In this document: piece after piece, positions 15,354 through 22,128 of the stretch
Numbering within the stretch: the first letter of the stretch is position 1
Layout of the letters: every line of letters starts with the position of its first letter
The notes under the pieces: generated by a model
Told to the model about the DNA's origin: nothing
The model's input: only the letters and a program-made list of their open reading frames with translations
The model's database searches: none
From: a virus
Reading direction: 5' to 3' (one strand)
Length of the DNA stretch: 27,168 bases
Virus record (IMG/VR): IMGVR_UViG_3300047312_000343
Span: 1 to 27,168 of that record
Position numbers and translations under genes: made by a program

Positions 15354-15802
15354 TGTGCAAGATAATCGCGGGGGCCGCGCTGGCGGTTATGCTGTTCAGC
15401 GCCGCCGCGCAAGCGAATCAATACGACGACATTTACCTGGAGCAGGCGAACGCGGAAATAGAGAACGCAACCAAGGAGGCGATTTCCGAGACTGCGCTTG
15501 CCATGTTTGCTGAACACTGCCGCGTCATCACCGAAAAACAACTTTTTCGGGTAATCGACTCGGCCTCTGGCGACCTGCTCCATTTTTGGCGTGGGCGGCG
15601 AAGCTACGCGGCATGGCACGGTCTTCCTCTGCTACCGATGCCGAAATACGTGAACAAAGAACTGCTGTGGAGCGCTGGTCTGGATATGTATGGCGACATT
15701 AAAAATAGAGACGACTGCGCCTTCTTCAGCCGAGAGCACCAGATCGTTTACGAGTTGCTGCAGCGAGCGGGTCCCCGGCGATTGGTCCCCTGGAAGCAAT
15801 AA
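15353..15802 (+). CDS. Secreted or periplasmic protein, moron-like (149 aa)
   Basis: The ATG at 15353 is chosen over a GTG at 15350 because of the TGATG overlap and the GGAGG upstream. Residues 1-21 form a Sec signal peptide (CKIIAGAALAVMLFSAAAQA), with likely cleavage after AQA. The mature part is helical with two cysteines (EHCRVIT, DDCAFF) that could pair in the periplasm. It is visibly richer in A+T than its neighbours. It is followed at once by an intrinsic-type terminator, so promoter, small gene, secreted gene and terminator make a compact unit like a phage moron. A role in superinfection exclusion or envelope change is possible but not shown. Confidence 0.75.
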   Translation: MCKIIAGAALAVMLFSAAAQANQYDDIYLEQANAEIENATKEAISETALAMFAEHCRVITEKQLFRVIDSASGDLLHFWRGRRSYAAWHGLPLLPMPKYVNKELLWSAGLDMYGDIKNRDDCAFFSREHQIVYELLQRAGPRRLVPWKQ

Positions 15803-15806
15803 CCCG

Positions 15807-15828
15807 AGGGGGCGCGCGAGCGCCCCCT
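15807..15828 (+). terminator. Intrinsic terminator after the secreted-protein gene
   Basis: AGGGGGCGC (15807-15815), a GCGA loop and GCGCCCCCT (15820-15828) form a 9-bp stem followed by TT. It lies 5 bases after the stop of the secreted-protein gene. The T-run is short, but the stem is all but one G-C pairs. Confidence 0.7.
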
Positions 15829-15869
15829 TTGCTATATACGGTGCCCTAAAACGATTCTGCGAGGACACC

Positions 15870-16250
15870 GTGCCGCAAAGCAACGCGATCGGAATGACCC
15901 CAACTCGCTATCGCGAGGCGCTCACCATCATGAGCATCTCGCAGCGCCAGCTCTCCCAGATCCTGCACTGCAACGTGCGGCTGACCTGCCACTGGGGCCT
16001 GGGCAAGGCCGCCGTGCCGGCGAAGATCGCCGCGTGGCTGGAGCAGTGCATCGAGCTGCGCAAGAAGTATCCCTGGCCGACGCCGCCGCGCGACTGGCGC
16101 CAGCGCGATCCGCGCTTCACCCGCAAGCGCCACCGCGAGCGCGCCGAGGCCGAGGCGCAGGCCAACCTGCTCGGCCAGGGCGCCGCTGCGGGAGCGCGCC
16201 CGAAGGCCAGGACGCGTGCTCAGACGCGCGACGCCTCCGCCAGCCGATGA
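15870..16250 (+). CDS. Helix-turn-helix DNA-binding protein (126 aa)
   Basis: GTG at 15870 has GAGG about 6 bases upstream; the longer open frame from 15690 runs back through the secreted-protein gene and is not used. Residues 7-57 read as an HTH of the type YREALTIMSISQRQLSQIL, then a recognition-like helix and VPAKIAAWLEQC, a layout common in phage and alphaproteobacterial regulators. The C-terminal 60 residues are Arg/Lys-rich and likely disordered, suiting nonspecific DNA contact. It is a candidate for the protein that binds the CTTGAC-N7-GTCA operators. It overlaps the opposing gene at 16220-16414 by 31 bases. Confidence 0.72.
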   Translation: MPQSNAIGMTPTRYREALTIMSISQRQLSQILHCNVRLTCHWGLGKAAVPAKIAAWLEQCIELRKKYPWPTPPRDWRQRDPRFTRKRHRERAEAEAQANLLGQGAAAGARPKARTRAQTRDASASR

Positions 16251-16414
16251 CCCTGATTGTCTTCCTCCAACGCCTTGACCAGCACCAGCGTGCGATACGT
16301 CGGCGGCAGATCGCGCACCGCGAGGCGCACCTGACGCAGCGCCAGCTCGGCACTGTCGGCGCGTTTACGCGCGGCGCGGCGCTCGCGCTCGGCGAGAAGC
16401 TCATCATTCTGCAT
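16220..16414 (-). CDS. Small helical protein (64 aa), start uncertain
   Basis: The open frame extends to a TTG at 16576 (118 codons), but that start has no ribosome binding site and lies in the divergent promoter. The ATG at 16414 with GTGGGGA upstream is favoured. The product is a charged helix (LLAERERRAARKRADSAELA) followed by DLPPTYRTLVLVKALEED. No family is recognised. The longer version would add a Trp/Cys/His-rich head (PYRWWWMCLPKHNPPWQYFC) that could bind metal. It is the lone minus-strand gene in this part. Confidence 0.4.
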   Translation of the reverse strand: MQNDELLAERERRAARKRADSAELALRQVRLAVRDLPPTYRTLVLVKALEEDNQGHRLAEASRV

Positions 16415-16570
16415 GGTGCTGTTCCCCACAGGGGCAACGGCGCTATGCGCGCCATGATGGCAAAAGTATTGCCACGGTGGATTGTGCTTTGGCAAGCACA
16501 TCCACCACCACCGGTAGGGTGCGCCAAGCCGCGAAAGATCCTCAGACCGCAGGATTTTTTCTATCGTGCA

Positions 16571-16599
16571 TTGCAACGGTGATACGTTTTATGTATATT
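16571..16599 (+). promoter_or_regulatory. Promoter of the DUF932 operon
   Basis: TTGCAA (16571-16576), 17 bases, then TATATT (16594-16599). The surrounding 60 bases are unusually A+T-rich. It precedes the gene at 16637, which has its own GGGAG ribosome binding site. It lacks the CTTGAC-N7-GTCA dyad, so this operon is probably controlled differently. The rest of 16415-16636 holds no gene I can support. Confidence 0.6.
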
Positions 16600-16636
16600 G
16601 CACAGCACGCAAACACGGCAAACAGGGAGCAGAACC

Positions 16637-17497
16637 ATGCCGTTCGACACCGCAATACTCGGCGAGGATTTCACGCCGATGAACCACCGCACCGTGCAGC
16701 CGATCGGCGCCAAGGCGCTGAAGATCTTCAATGAGCGCGGCGAAGAGATCGTCGGCTACCATCAGATCGTGCGCGGCGACAACGATGAAACGATCCGCGT
16801 GGCACCGGCGACTTACACGCTGGTGCAGAATGAAGAGGCGGTCGAGAAGATCGAGGAGGCGCTGAAGAAGAGCCGGCTCGACCTGACCGACGCGCGCTTC
16901 GGCTGCGACTACAGCCAGGACGGTGCCAGGATGTTCGCGCAGTGGCTGCTGCCGGCGCACACCGCGTTCATCCGCCCCGGTGTCGAGGCCTCGCTCAGGG
17001 TGATCCTGCTGAACAGCTACGACGCCACCACGGCGTTGCAGGGGCGTATCGGCTCGTTCAACTGGGCCTGCGCCAATCAGGCGGTGTCGGGCAAAGAGTT
17101 CTCCAGCTTTCGTTTCACCCACAAGGGCGAGATCGACTTGGGCACCGCGATCGGCAGGCTGACCCTGGCGGCGGAGGAACACGTCGAGGCGGTGCAGCGG
17201 CTGGAGCGCTGGCCGGCGATCCCGCTGTCGGACCAGCAGGCGCGCCGCATCATCGCCTCGCTGCCCAAGGCCACCGAGGCGCTGGTCGACAGCCTCGTCC
17301 ACGCTTGGCTCAAAGCCCGCGACGAGGACCCGCTGCAGGGCGGGCCGAACCTGTTCTGTCTGTGGAACGTGCTCACCGCGTGGTCATCCAAGGAGCGCAC
17401 GGGCGACAACGTCGCGGTGCGCAACTGGGACCGCCAGACCAAGGTCGCGGCGCTGGTGGAGAGCAAGCTGTGGCAGGACATCGAGGCAACCGGCTGA
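16637..17497 (+). CDS. DUF932-family phage/plasmid protein (286 aa)
   Basis: The start at 16637 has GGGAG 8 bases upstream; the open frame begins 39 bases earlier, inside the promoter. The central signature LNSYDATTALQGRIGSFNWACANQAVSG (broken here only for description at about residues 130-157) and YSQDGARMFAQWLLP match the DUF932 (phage/plasmid-like TIGR03299) family. Members are common on phages and plasmids and are suspected to act on DNA or in replication, but their activity is not settled. A perfect 14-bp hairpin lies 8 bases after the stop, so the gene is probably a single transcription unit or is attenuated there. Confidence 0.82.
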   Translation: MPFDTAILGEDFTPMNHRTVQPIGAKALKIFNERGEEIVGYHQIVRGDNDETIRVAPATYTLVQNEEAVEKIEEALKKSRLDLTDARFGCDYSQDGARMFAQWLLPAHTAFIRPGVEASLRVILLNSYDATTALQGRIGSFNWACANQAVSGKEFSSFRFTHKGEIDLGTAIGRLTLAAEEHVEAVQRLERWPAIPLSDQQARRIIASLPKATEALVDSLVHAWLKARDEDPLQGGPNLFCLWNVLTAWSSKERTGDNVAVRNWDRQTKVAALVESKLWQDIEATG

Positions 17498-17505
17498 AAT
17501 GAATA

Positions 17506-17538
17506 GCCGGTCGAGGGAGATCTGCTCCCTCGACCGGC
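17506..17538 (+). terminator. Perfect 14-bp hairpin after the DUF932 gene
   Basis: GCCGGTCGAGGGAG (17506-17519), loop ATCTG and CTCCCTCGACCGGC (17525-17538) pair without a mismatch. No T-run follows, so it may be a Rho-dependent end, an RNA-stabilising hairpin or a processing site rather than an intrinsic terminator. The next gene starts 34 bases later with its own ribosome binding site. Confidence 0.65.
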
Positions 17539-17572
17539 GCCGACTCCATCAACCCCAATTGGAGGCTAGCCC

Positions 17573-17857
17573 ATGTGGCTTCCCAATTCAATAATTGCCG
17601 ACGTCGCCCGCGTGGCGCGCGTGCATTACGTCGATCGTGCCGCCTGCGTGCGCTGGAACCAATACCGCGAGGCCGACGAGCTGCGCCTGCTGTCGGGCTG
17701 GTGCTGGACGGCGAAGAATCGTTCGACGTTCCGTCAGGGCTTCAAGTCCATGACCGTGGCCTACCGCGACGCGTGGTATACCCTGGTCAAGCGCGAGGCG
17801 GCGCCGCCGATCGCGCGGTCCAGGCTGCGCGTGGTGCAGCACGATCGGGTGGCGTGA
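17573..17857 (+). CDS. Hypothetical basic protein (94 aa)
   Basis: TTGGAGG lies about 8 bases before the ATG. The protein is basic and soluble, with many aromatic residues (VRWNQYREADELRLLSGWCW, YRDAWYTLVKRE). No family is recognised. It heads a chain of eight genes joined by stop-start overlaps up to 20145. Confidence 0.7.
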   Translation: MWLPNSIIADVARVARVHYVDRAACVRWNQYREADELRLLSGWCWTAKNRSTFRQGFKSMTVAYRDAWYTLVKREAAPPIARSRLRVVQHDRVA

Positions 17858-18165
17858 TGGCCGGCGTCAGGTCCACCTCATGGATGCGCTGCGGCCAGGG
17901 CGACGTCACGGACGACGACGTGCTCGTGTGGTTATGCACCGGCGAAGGCCTCACCATACAGATCGCCGATAAAGGTCACCGGGGGCGCCGGCACATTATC
18001 ACCGTGCCCTATGAGGTGCTCGACGGCATCGCCGAGCAGCGCCACGGCATCAAGAAACTGCACCAACATCTGATCATACTCGGGCGAGTGCTGAAAGACA
18101 TCGGCAGGATCTCCGAAGGTGCCAGCTACACAATCGAACCAGAAGCAACCGAGGAGGCTGCGTGA
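17857..18165 (+). CDS. Hypothetical protein (102 aa)
   Basis: The start overlaps the previous stop as TGATG. The sequence alternates short strands and helices (DDVLVWLCTGEGLTIQIA, IKKLHQHLIILGRVLKDIG), suggesting a compact alpha/beta protein. No catalytic or metal motif is visible. Translational coupling in a phage accessory operon is likely. Confidence 0.7.
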   Translation: MAGVRSTSWMRCGQGDVTDDDVLVWLCTGEGLTIQIADKGHRGRRHIITVPYEVLDGIAEQRHGIKKLHQHLIILGRVLKDIGRISEGASYTIEPEATEEAA

Positions 18166-18371
18166 TGACTGACGAGGCGCTATTCGAAATCTGCCACGTC
18201 TACGCGGCCACGCTGTGCCTGCAGCGCGCGCTGCTGCACACCACCGATGCCCAGTTGTTCGACGCGCTCGACGCGATCAAGCGGATCATGGAGATCGACA
18301 CCGAGATCACCGACTCCGACGTCGTAATGGCGCGCGCCGGGATCGTTCGCCCCGAGGAGTGTGCAAAATGA
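18165..18371 (+). CDS. Small helical protein (68 aa)
   Basis: ATG at 18165 overlaps the preceding stop (TGATG) and is preferred to a GTG three bases earlier. The product is predicted all-helical and acidic (FDALDAIKRIMEIDTEITD). It has two cysteines in CHVYAATLCLQ. No family is recognised. Confidence 0.65.
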   Translation: MTDEALFEICHVYAATLCLQRALLHTTDAQLFDALDAIKRIMEIDTEITDSDVVMARAGIVRPEECAK

Positions 18372-18589
18372 AAACCAACCCGAAACATCTTGCCGATGCC
18401 TACCTGCTGGCGGCGATGGTCGACCACTATCTGGTCCGCGTCACACCCGCCACGCGCGACGAGATCGCGACGGCGCAGCAGATCCTGATCACCATGGATA
18501 ACGCGGTGAACAACGAGAACCGCGCCGTCAGCTGCGCGCTCGACATGATCGAGCAGGATCTGCGCGAGCTGGAGAGGAGTGCGTCATGA
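18368..18589 (+). CDS. Small helical protein (73 aa)
   Basis: Start overlaps the previous stop as ATGA. The sequence is helical (LADAYLLAAMVDHYLVRV, NRAVSCALDMIEQDLRELER) with no membrane segment of usual length. No family is recognised. It belongs to the same coupled chain. Confidence 0.65.
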   Translation: MKTNPKHLADAYLLAAMVDHYLVRVTPATRDEIATAQQILITMDNAVNNENRAVSCALDMIEQDLRELERSAS

Positions 18590-18885
18590 ACATGCGGGAC
18601 CGAATCGAAAACCTCGAAACCAAGGTCGATGCGTTCATCCGCCAACTGGAGAGATTGAACAAATTGCCTGACGCGATCACCGATGTCGCGAAGCAGATCG
18701 CGGCGGCGATACTGCCGAAAAACCAGAACGCCACCAACTTCCTCGCCATGGCGGTCGTCATGCGCGTTGTTGTGGAGGAGATGCCACCAACCCTACGGGT
18801 CATCGCCATGGCGGCGTTCTGCAAGCTGGTGCTGGAGATGGACACAAACGACAGCGAGTACGACGACGACGAGGACGCGGCATGA
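18586..18885 (+). CDS. Small helical protein, paralogue 1 of a tandem pair (99 aa)
   Basis: Start overlaps the previous stop as ATGA. It has an N-terminal coiled-coil-like helix (IENLETKVDAFIRQLERLNK). The C-terminal half follows the pattern N-x3-M-...-P-x-T-x-R-...-A-x-FCKLVLEMD, which recurs in the next gene as FCRLVLELD. An acidic tail follows. The function is unknown; the shared C-terminal unit suggests a duplicated interaction domain. Confidence 0.7.
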   Translation: MNMRDRIENLETKVDAFIRQLERLNKLPDAITDVAKQIAAAILPKNQNATNFLAMAVVMRVVVEEMPPTLRVIAMAAFCKLVLEMDTNDSEYDDDEDAA

Positions 18886-19145
18886 ACGACGAAACAGAAG
18901 CAGTATTTTCCGAGCAGGTTGACGGGATGCTGACGATCCTGAGCGACAGCTTAAGCGACGCGCATGCCGCAGAGGCCAGCCAGCTCACCGAGCAGATCAC
19001 CGATCTGATGCACGAACGATACAACATCGTCGTCATGATGGCGCTCGCCTCGGCGTTGAGTGCGTTTCTCTCCGACGTGCCGGTCACGCAGCGCGGCGTC
19101 ACCCTGGCGACGTTCTGCCGCCTCGTATTGGAGCTGGACATATGA
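18882..19145 (+). CDS. Small helical protein, paralogue 2 of a tandem pair (87 aa)
   Basis: Start overlaps the previous stop as ATGA. The C-terminal half (YNIVVMMALASALSAFL, then VPVTQRGVTLATFCRLVLEL) aligns with the preceding protein, while the N-terminal half differs (acidic, FSEQVDGMLTILSDSLSD). It looks like a diverged tandem duplicate. It may pair with its neighbour or compete for the same partner. Confidence 0.7.
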   Translation: MNDETEAVFSEQVDGMLTILSDSLSDAHAAEASQLTEQITDLMHERYNIVVMMALASALSAFLSDVPVTQRGVTLATFCRLVLELDI

Positions 19146-19684
19146 CCGAACAAACCCCGCCACCGGGATCGTTCGACTGGATCGTCGGCGGCACCGCGCT
19201 GCACGCGGTCGACGTGCCGTTGGCGGAGGGATCGCAGGTCCGCACGCTGCGCGTCGAGATCACCGCGCGCGCCCGGGTGGCGCCCAACCGGCCCTGGGGT
19301 TACATCCTGTTGGGCTGGGGCCTGATGGTGCTGGCATTGCTGGGGGTGATCGCCATCAACCCCGCCCACAGCCAACCGATCGACCTGTCCGGCCCGCCGC
19401 TGCCGAGGGAACCGGCCAGGGAACCGCCCAGGGAGGTGCCACGGGGCGTCTGGGTGCCGCCGGTGGATGGCGGCAGGGGGTGGGGCGAACCACGCCCTGC
19501 GCCGCGTCCCATGCCCGCCTGGGGGCCGCCGCCGCCCACCTGGGGCTGGCGGCCAGCGCCGGCCTGGGGCCAGCAGGAACCCGGTCGCACCACCAGCTAC
19601 AGCTACTACACCCGCCCCGACGGCACGATGGGCCGCTGCGCGGTGTCGCAGTGGCGCAGCGAGCCGACCATGCGGTGCGAGTGA
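19142..19684 (+). CDS. Single-pass membrane protein with Pro-rich tail (180 aa)
   Basis: Start overlaps the previous stop as ATGA. Residues 1-50 are cytoplasmic-like with beta character. One hydrophobic segment follows (about 53-72, YILLGWGLMVLALLGVIAI), then a Pro-rich and Trp-rich tail (REPPREVPRGVWVPPVD, WGPPPPTWGWRPAPAWG). The end has two cysteines (GRCAVSQW, MRCE). A Pro-rich periplasmic arm is typical of spanin-like or envelope-spanning proteins, but no lipobox partner gene was found. Confidence 0.65.
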   Translation: MTEQTPPPGSFDWIVGGTALHAVDVPLAEGSQVRTLRVEITARARVAPNRPWGYILLGWGLMVLALLGVIAINPAHSQPIDLSGPPLPREPAREPPREVPRGVWVPPVDGGRGWGEPRPAPRPMPAWGPPPPTWGWRPAPAWGQQEPGRTTSYSYYTRPDGTMGRCAVSQWRSEPTMRCE

Positions 19685-20145
19685 TGTCCCCAACACCCGC
19701 CGACATCGCCCGCTGCGGCCACATCATCGTCTTCCTGCGCGAACAGCTGGAACGGCGCGGCTGGACGGTGCGCGATCTCTCGCTGGCGCTGGCGCTGGCG
19801 CCGGAAAGCACCACCGCTTACGCGTGGCTGCGCGGCACCAGCGCTCCCGGCCCCACCCTGCGGAACAAGCTGAGCGCGCTGTTCAACGTATCGCCCGAGA
19901 TGTTCCTGCCAAAGGCGCGCGACGAACGGGTGCCGCCCGCCGAGGCCCCGGTAAAGATCAGCCGGACGCTGCCGGCAGCATCGGCGCGCCACGAGGTGCT
20001 GAGCTTCACCGTCGGCTCGGACGGCAATGCCAGGATCAGGCTGGACGCGACGATGCCGCTGGCGAGCGCCACGCCGTTGCTGCGCATGCTGCTCGACGCG
20101 GGTCTGGCGTTCAGTCCGGTGGAGCCGGAGGCGGTATCCGCATGA
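19684..20145 (+). CDS. XRE-family helix-turn-helix regulator (153 aa)
   Basis: Start overlaps the previous stop (TGATG). Residues about 17-72 form a five-helix XRE/Cro-like domain (LREQLERRGWTVRDLSLALA, AYAWLRGTSAPGPTLRNKL, LFNVSPEMFLP). The C-terminal half is beta-like (EVLSFTVGSDGNARIRLD) followed by a helix (ATPLLRMLLDAG), perhaps for dimerisation. It is a second candidate for the protein controlling the dyad operators. Its end overlaps the opposing gene at 20111-20344 by 35 bases, where the two operons converge without a visible terminator. Confidence 0.8.
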   Translation: MSPTPADIARCGHIIVFLREQLERRGWTVRDLSLALALAPESTTAYAWLRGTSAPGPTLRNKLSALFNVSPEMFLPKARDERVPPAEAPVKISRTLPAASARHEVLSFTVGSDGNARIRLDATMPLASATPLLRMLLDAGLAFSPVEPEAVSA

Positions 20146-20344
20146 CGCGCGCGTCGAGGATGTCGAGGTAGTGCAGCATGGCGCTGAGCTGCTGGGTCAG
20201 CAGGGTGGCGTCTTCGCCCGGCAGGTTGGCCAGCTTACCGGGTTCCTGAACGAACGTCTGTAGCGCGATGACGCGCTCGCGCAGCCCGTCGCGCTCGGCC
20301 AGCAGGCGGTTCTGCCAGTCTTCAGTGTAGGATATGTCGCTCAT
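20111..20344 (-). CDS. Small helical-hairpin phage protein, crAss001_48-like (77 aa)
   Basis: The ERDGLRERVIALQTFV helix, a loop with LP, then LLTQQLSAMLHYLDILDARV follows the pattern of a widespread small phage family often labelled crAss001_48-related. Its role is unknown. It resembles the helical hairpins of nucleotide-sponge anti-defence proteins in size only. It is the last gene of the leftward operon and overlaps the previous gene by 23 bases. Confidence 0.6.
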   Translation of the reverse strand: MSDISYTEDWQNRLLAERDGLRERVIALQTFVQEPGKLANLPGEDATLLTQQLSAMLHYLDILDARVMRIPPPAPPD

Positions 20345-20525
20345 CGTCGGCCTCCTCGACGCCTGCCTTCAGGTCTTCAATGGCATGCAGCAGCGACGCG
20401 GACAGCCGCAGCGCGAACATTGCCAGACAAGCGGGACAGCCGGCGACGTGCTTGTCGAGTGCGCCGAGCCGCACGGTGATCGCGTCGTCTTCCTCCACCA
20501 CCGTCGCGCGCAGCAGCAGCCTCAT
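20322..20525 (-). CDS. Small protein with anti-sigma-like HxxxCxxC zinc motif (67 aa)
   Basis: The start at 20525 overlaps the previous stop as ATGA; the open frame runs further up but through the neighbour. A beta-like start (RLLLRATVVEEDD) is followed by ALDKHVAGCPACLAMFALRL. HVAGCPAC is the H-x3-C-x2-C motif of zinc-containing anti-sigma (ZAS/zf-HC2) domains. A long helix (ASLLHAIEDLKAGVEEAD) follows. Anti-sigma factors bind RNA polymerase sigma subunits, so host transcription control is a reasonable guess. Confidence 0.6.
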   Translation of the reverse strand: MRLLLRATVVEEDDAITVRLGALDKHVAGCPACLAMFALRLSASLLHAIEDLKAGVEEADDERHILH

Positions 20526-20776
20526 CGGTCGATCCCCCTGGCCAGCACGAGCATCCCCTCGTCGGTGAGACACAGTATCGGATCGCCCACCTCAAGGTCG
20601 TATTGGGCGCGTTTCACGTCAGCCTCGGTCGCGGTGCGCCATGTCGCCAGACCGCTGCGCTCGATGATCTTCTCCAGGTTGTAGGCTTCCAGCTCGCTGG
20701 ACTCGATGAACGCCTCCCAGACCTGCGCGAACACGAACGCCAGCGGATCGCGCGGCGGCAGCGGTCGCCTCGCCAA
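20522..20776 (-). CDS. Hypothetical protein (84 aa), TTG start
   Basis: The frame reads DPLAFVFAQVWEAFIESSEL, LEKIIERSGLATWRTATEAD and ends EGMLVLARGIDR. It looks like a helical protein with a winged-helix-like C-terminus (GDPILCLTDEGMLVL). No ATG fits; TTG at 20776 lies two bases after the upstream stop, consistent with coupling. A GTG a few codons later is the alternative. No family is recognised. Confidence 0.6.
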   Translation of the reverse strand: MARRPLPPRDPLAFVFAQVWEAFIESSELEAYNLEKIIERSGLATWRTATEADVKRAQYDLEVGDPILCLTDEGMLVLARGIDR

Positions 20777-20778
20777 GC

Positions 20779-21021
20779 TCAGTATCCCGCCTCGGTGGCC
20801 GCCTGCTCGCTCTCGATCTCGGCGCGCCAGAACAGGATCGCGCAACGCTGGCACAGCAGCGCGGTTCTGCCCGGATGATGGAAATTGCCCGGCAGCACCA
20901 GCGCCGATTCAAACGGCGCCAGCGGCGTATGGCAATGCGAGCAATCGTAGACGTCTTCCGGCGAATAGCGCACGCGAGACTGATCGTATTTCAGCGGCTG
21001 GACGTTGAGGTTTTTTTTCAC
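20779..21021 (-). CDS. Zinc-ribbon-like small protein (80 aa)
   Basis: GTG start overlaps the previous stop (GTGA). CSHCHTPLAPF and LLCQRCAILFW give two CxxC pairs about 30 residues apart, with HH between, a zinc-ribbon layout. It has a basic head (KKNLNVQPLKYDQSRV). Eight A bases directly follow the GTG, a run where polymerase slippage or a sequencing indel would matter. The partner is unknown. Confidence 0.65.
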   Translation of the reverse strand: MKKNLNVQPLKYDQSRVRYSPEDVYDCSHCHTPLAPFESALVLPGNFHHPGRTALLCQRCAILFWRAEIESEQAATEAGY

Positions 21022-21587
21022 GGCGTCAGTCTCCTGCCTCGCGCGATGTCATCTTTTATTTCGCTTTTGTAGAACTCCACCAGCCGATCGAGGATCACCA
21101 TCAGCTTCCGCTTTTCGGTTTCCGCGTGCAATGGCGGCATGACGCGGCGCGTCCACTCGCGCAGGCTGGCGTTCTTCAGCAGGATGATCTCGATCATCAC
21201 GAGCTGCGGCATGGAGAACAGCATCATCACCCGGCGCACCGCGCGCACGGCCCGCATCTGCTCGATCGCCGATTGGCCGAGGCCCCAGCGCGGCAGCGGG
21301 AACTGTGCCACGTAGATCAGCGGACGTTCGGCGGAGTAGCCGAGCACGGCGAGGTCGACCTGCTCGCGCAGCTTGTCCACCGCCATGATGTGGCGCTCGG
21401 TGATGCCGGAGGCCGGGTGGCCGCTCATGCGGCGCAAGGGGCAGTACGTTCGCCAGCCGTGGATCTTGCGCGGCGCCTTCGATGAATTGGGCCGGATATC
21501 GTCAGGGTCCGTCCAGTCGGCGCGCATGGCGTGGCGCGGCGGCGGGCCTTCCGAGTCGAGCGGCGGCAGGGTCTTGGCGCGCGCCAT
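21018..21587 (-). CDS. Hypothetical protein (189 aa)
   Basis: The ATG at 21587 overlaps the stop of the small membrane gene (TGATG). The first 60 residues are Pro/Arg-rich and likely disordered (KTLPPLDSEGPPPRHAMRAD). The rest is helical, with a hydrophobic stretch (RVMMLFSMPQLVMIEIILL) and a charged C-terminal helix (VILDRLVEFYKSEIKDDIAR). A peripheral membrane or complex-forming protein is possible. No family is recognised. Confidence 0.65.
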   Translation of the reverse strand: MARAKTLPPLDSEGPPPRHAMRADWTDPDDIRPNSSKAPRKIHGWRTYCPLRRMSGHPASGITERHIMAVDKLREQVDLAVLGYSAERPLIYVAQFPLPRWGLGQSAIEQMRAVRAVRRVMMLFSMPQLVMIEIILLKNASLREWTRRVMPPLHAETEKRKLMVILDRLVEFYKSEIKDDIARGRRLTP

Positions 21588-21691
21588 CAACGCCGCAGCT
21601 TGTCGAACAGCCAGCAGACCAGCAGGCCGGCGGCAGCACCGCCGGTGATCCACAGCGAAATGGCTACAGTCACGTCGTCAGCTGGCGGCAT
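21587..21691 (-). CDS. 34-aa membrane miniprotein
   Basis: ATG at 21691 has AGGA 8 bases upstream, 8 bases after the previous stop, and the stop overlaps the next start. The peptide is an acidic head (MPPADDV), one hydrophobic helix (AISLWITGGAAAGLLVCWLF) and a basic end (DKLRR), a standard inside-positive single-pass layout. Its place in a gapless operon supports coding. Confidence 0.55.
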   Translation of the reverse strand: MPPADDVTVAISLWITGGAAAGLLVCWLFDKLRR

Positions 21692-21699
21692 GGTTTGTC

Positions 21700-22128
21700 C
21701 TAATGCAGTGTGCTGAACGTGCGCGGATCGAAATCGAGCGGCTGCACCAGATTGATCGCGAGATCGCCGCTGCCGATGTTTTCGTCCCAGATCGTGCAGC
21801 AGCCCAGGCCACCGACGAAGCCCATTTCGCGCGCCAGCATCCACACCGCCTCCGGTGTCGGCACGCGACCCCGGCGACGCGAGGAGACGCTGATGTGACG
21901 GCACGTGCCCACCGGGTGGCCGGTCTCGACGCTGAACGTCACGTAGAACATCGACGGGATCTTGGTGCTGTAGAGCTTCATGCGTTCCAGATGCGCCGCG
22001 TGGCCATCCTGGGTCTTGATCAGCTCGCGCACCTTCAGCACATCGATCGGGTTGAGGGTGGCGAAGTCACGCAGCGCGTGCAGGATGATCTTCTGCTCCG
22101 CACCGATGATCAGCGCCGAGGCCGCCAT
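21700..22128 (-). CDS. Hypothetical protein (142 aa)
   Basis: ATG at 22128 overlaps the previous stop (TGATG). A helical N-terminus (MAASALIIGAEQKIILHALR) leads to a beta-rich middle (FYVTFSVETGHPVGTCRH) and an aromatic/glycine end (MGFVGGLGCCTIWDENIGSG). No known family or catalytic motif. It is within the leftward replication operon. Confidence 0.65.
   Translation of the reverse strand: MAASALIIGAEQKIILHALRDFATLNPIDVLKVRELIKTQDGHAAHLERMKLYSTKIPSMFYVTFSVETGHPVGTCRHISVSSRRRGRVPTPEAVWMLAREMGFVGGLGCCTIWDENIGSGDLAINLVQPLDFDPRTFSTLH

Noticed and set aside
16415-16576. N-terminal extension of the small minus-strand gene with a Trp/Cys/His-rich head
   Set aside because: It needs a TTG start without a ribosome binding site inside a good divergent promoter; kept only as an alternative.
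20111-20344. Anti-CBASS Acb2-like sponge
   Set aside because: Size and hairpin shape fit, but the sequence pattern agrees better with the crAss001_48-like family and no ligand-pocket residues could be matched.
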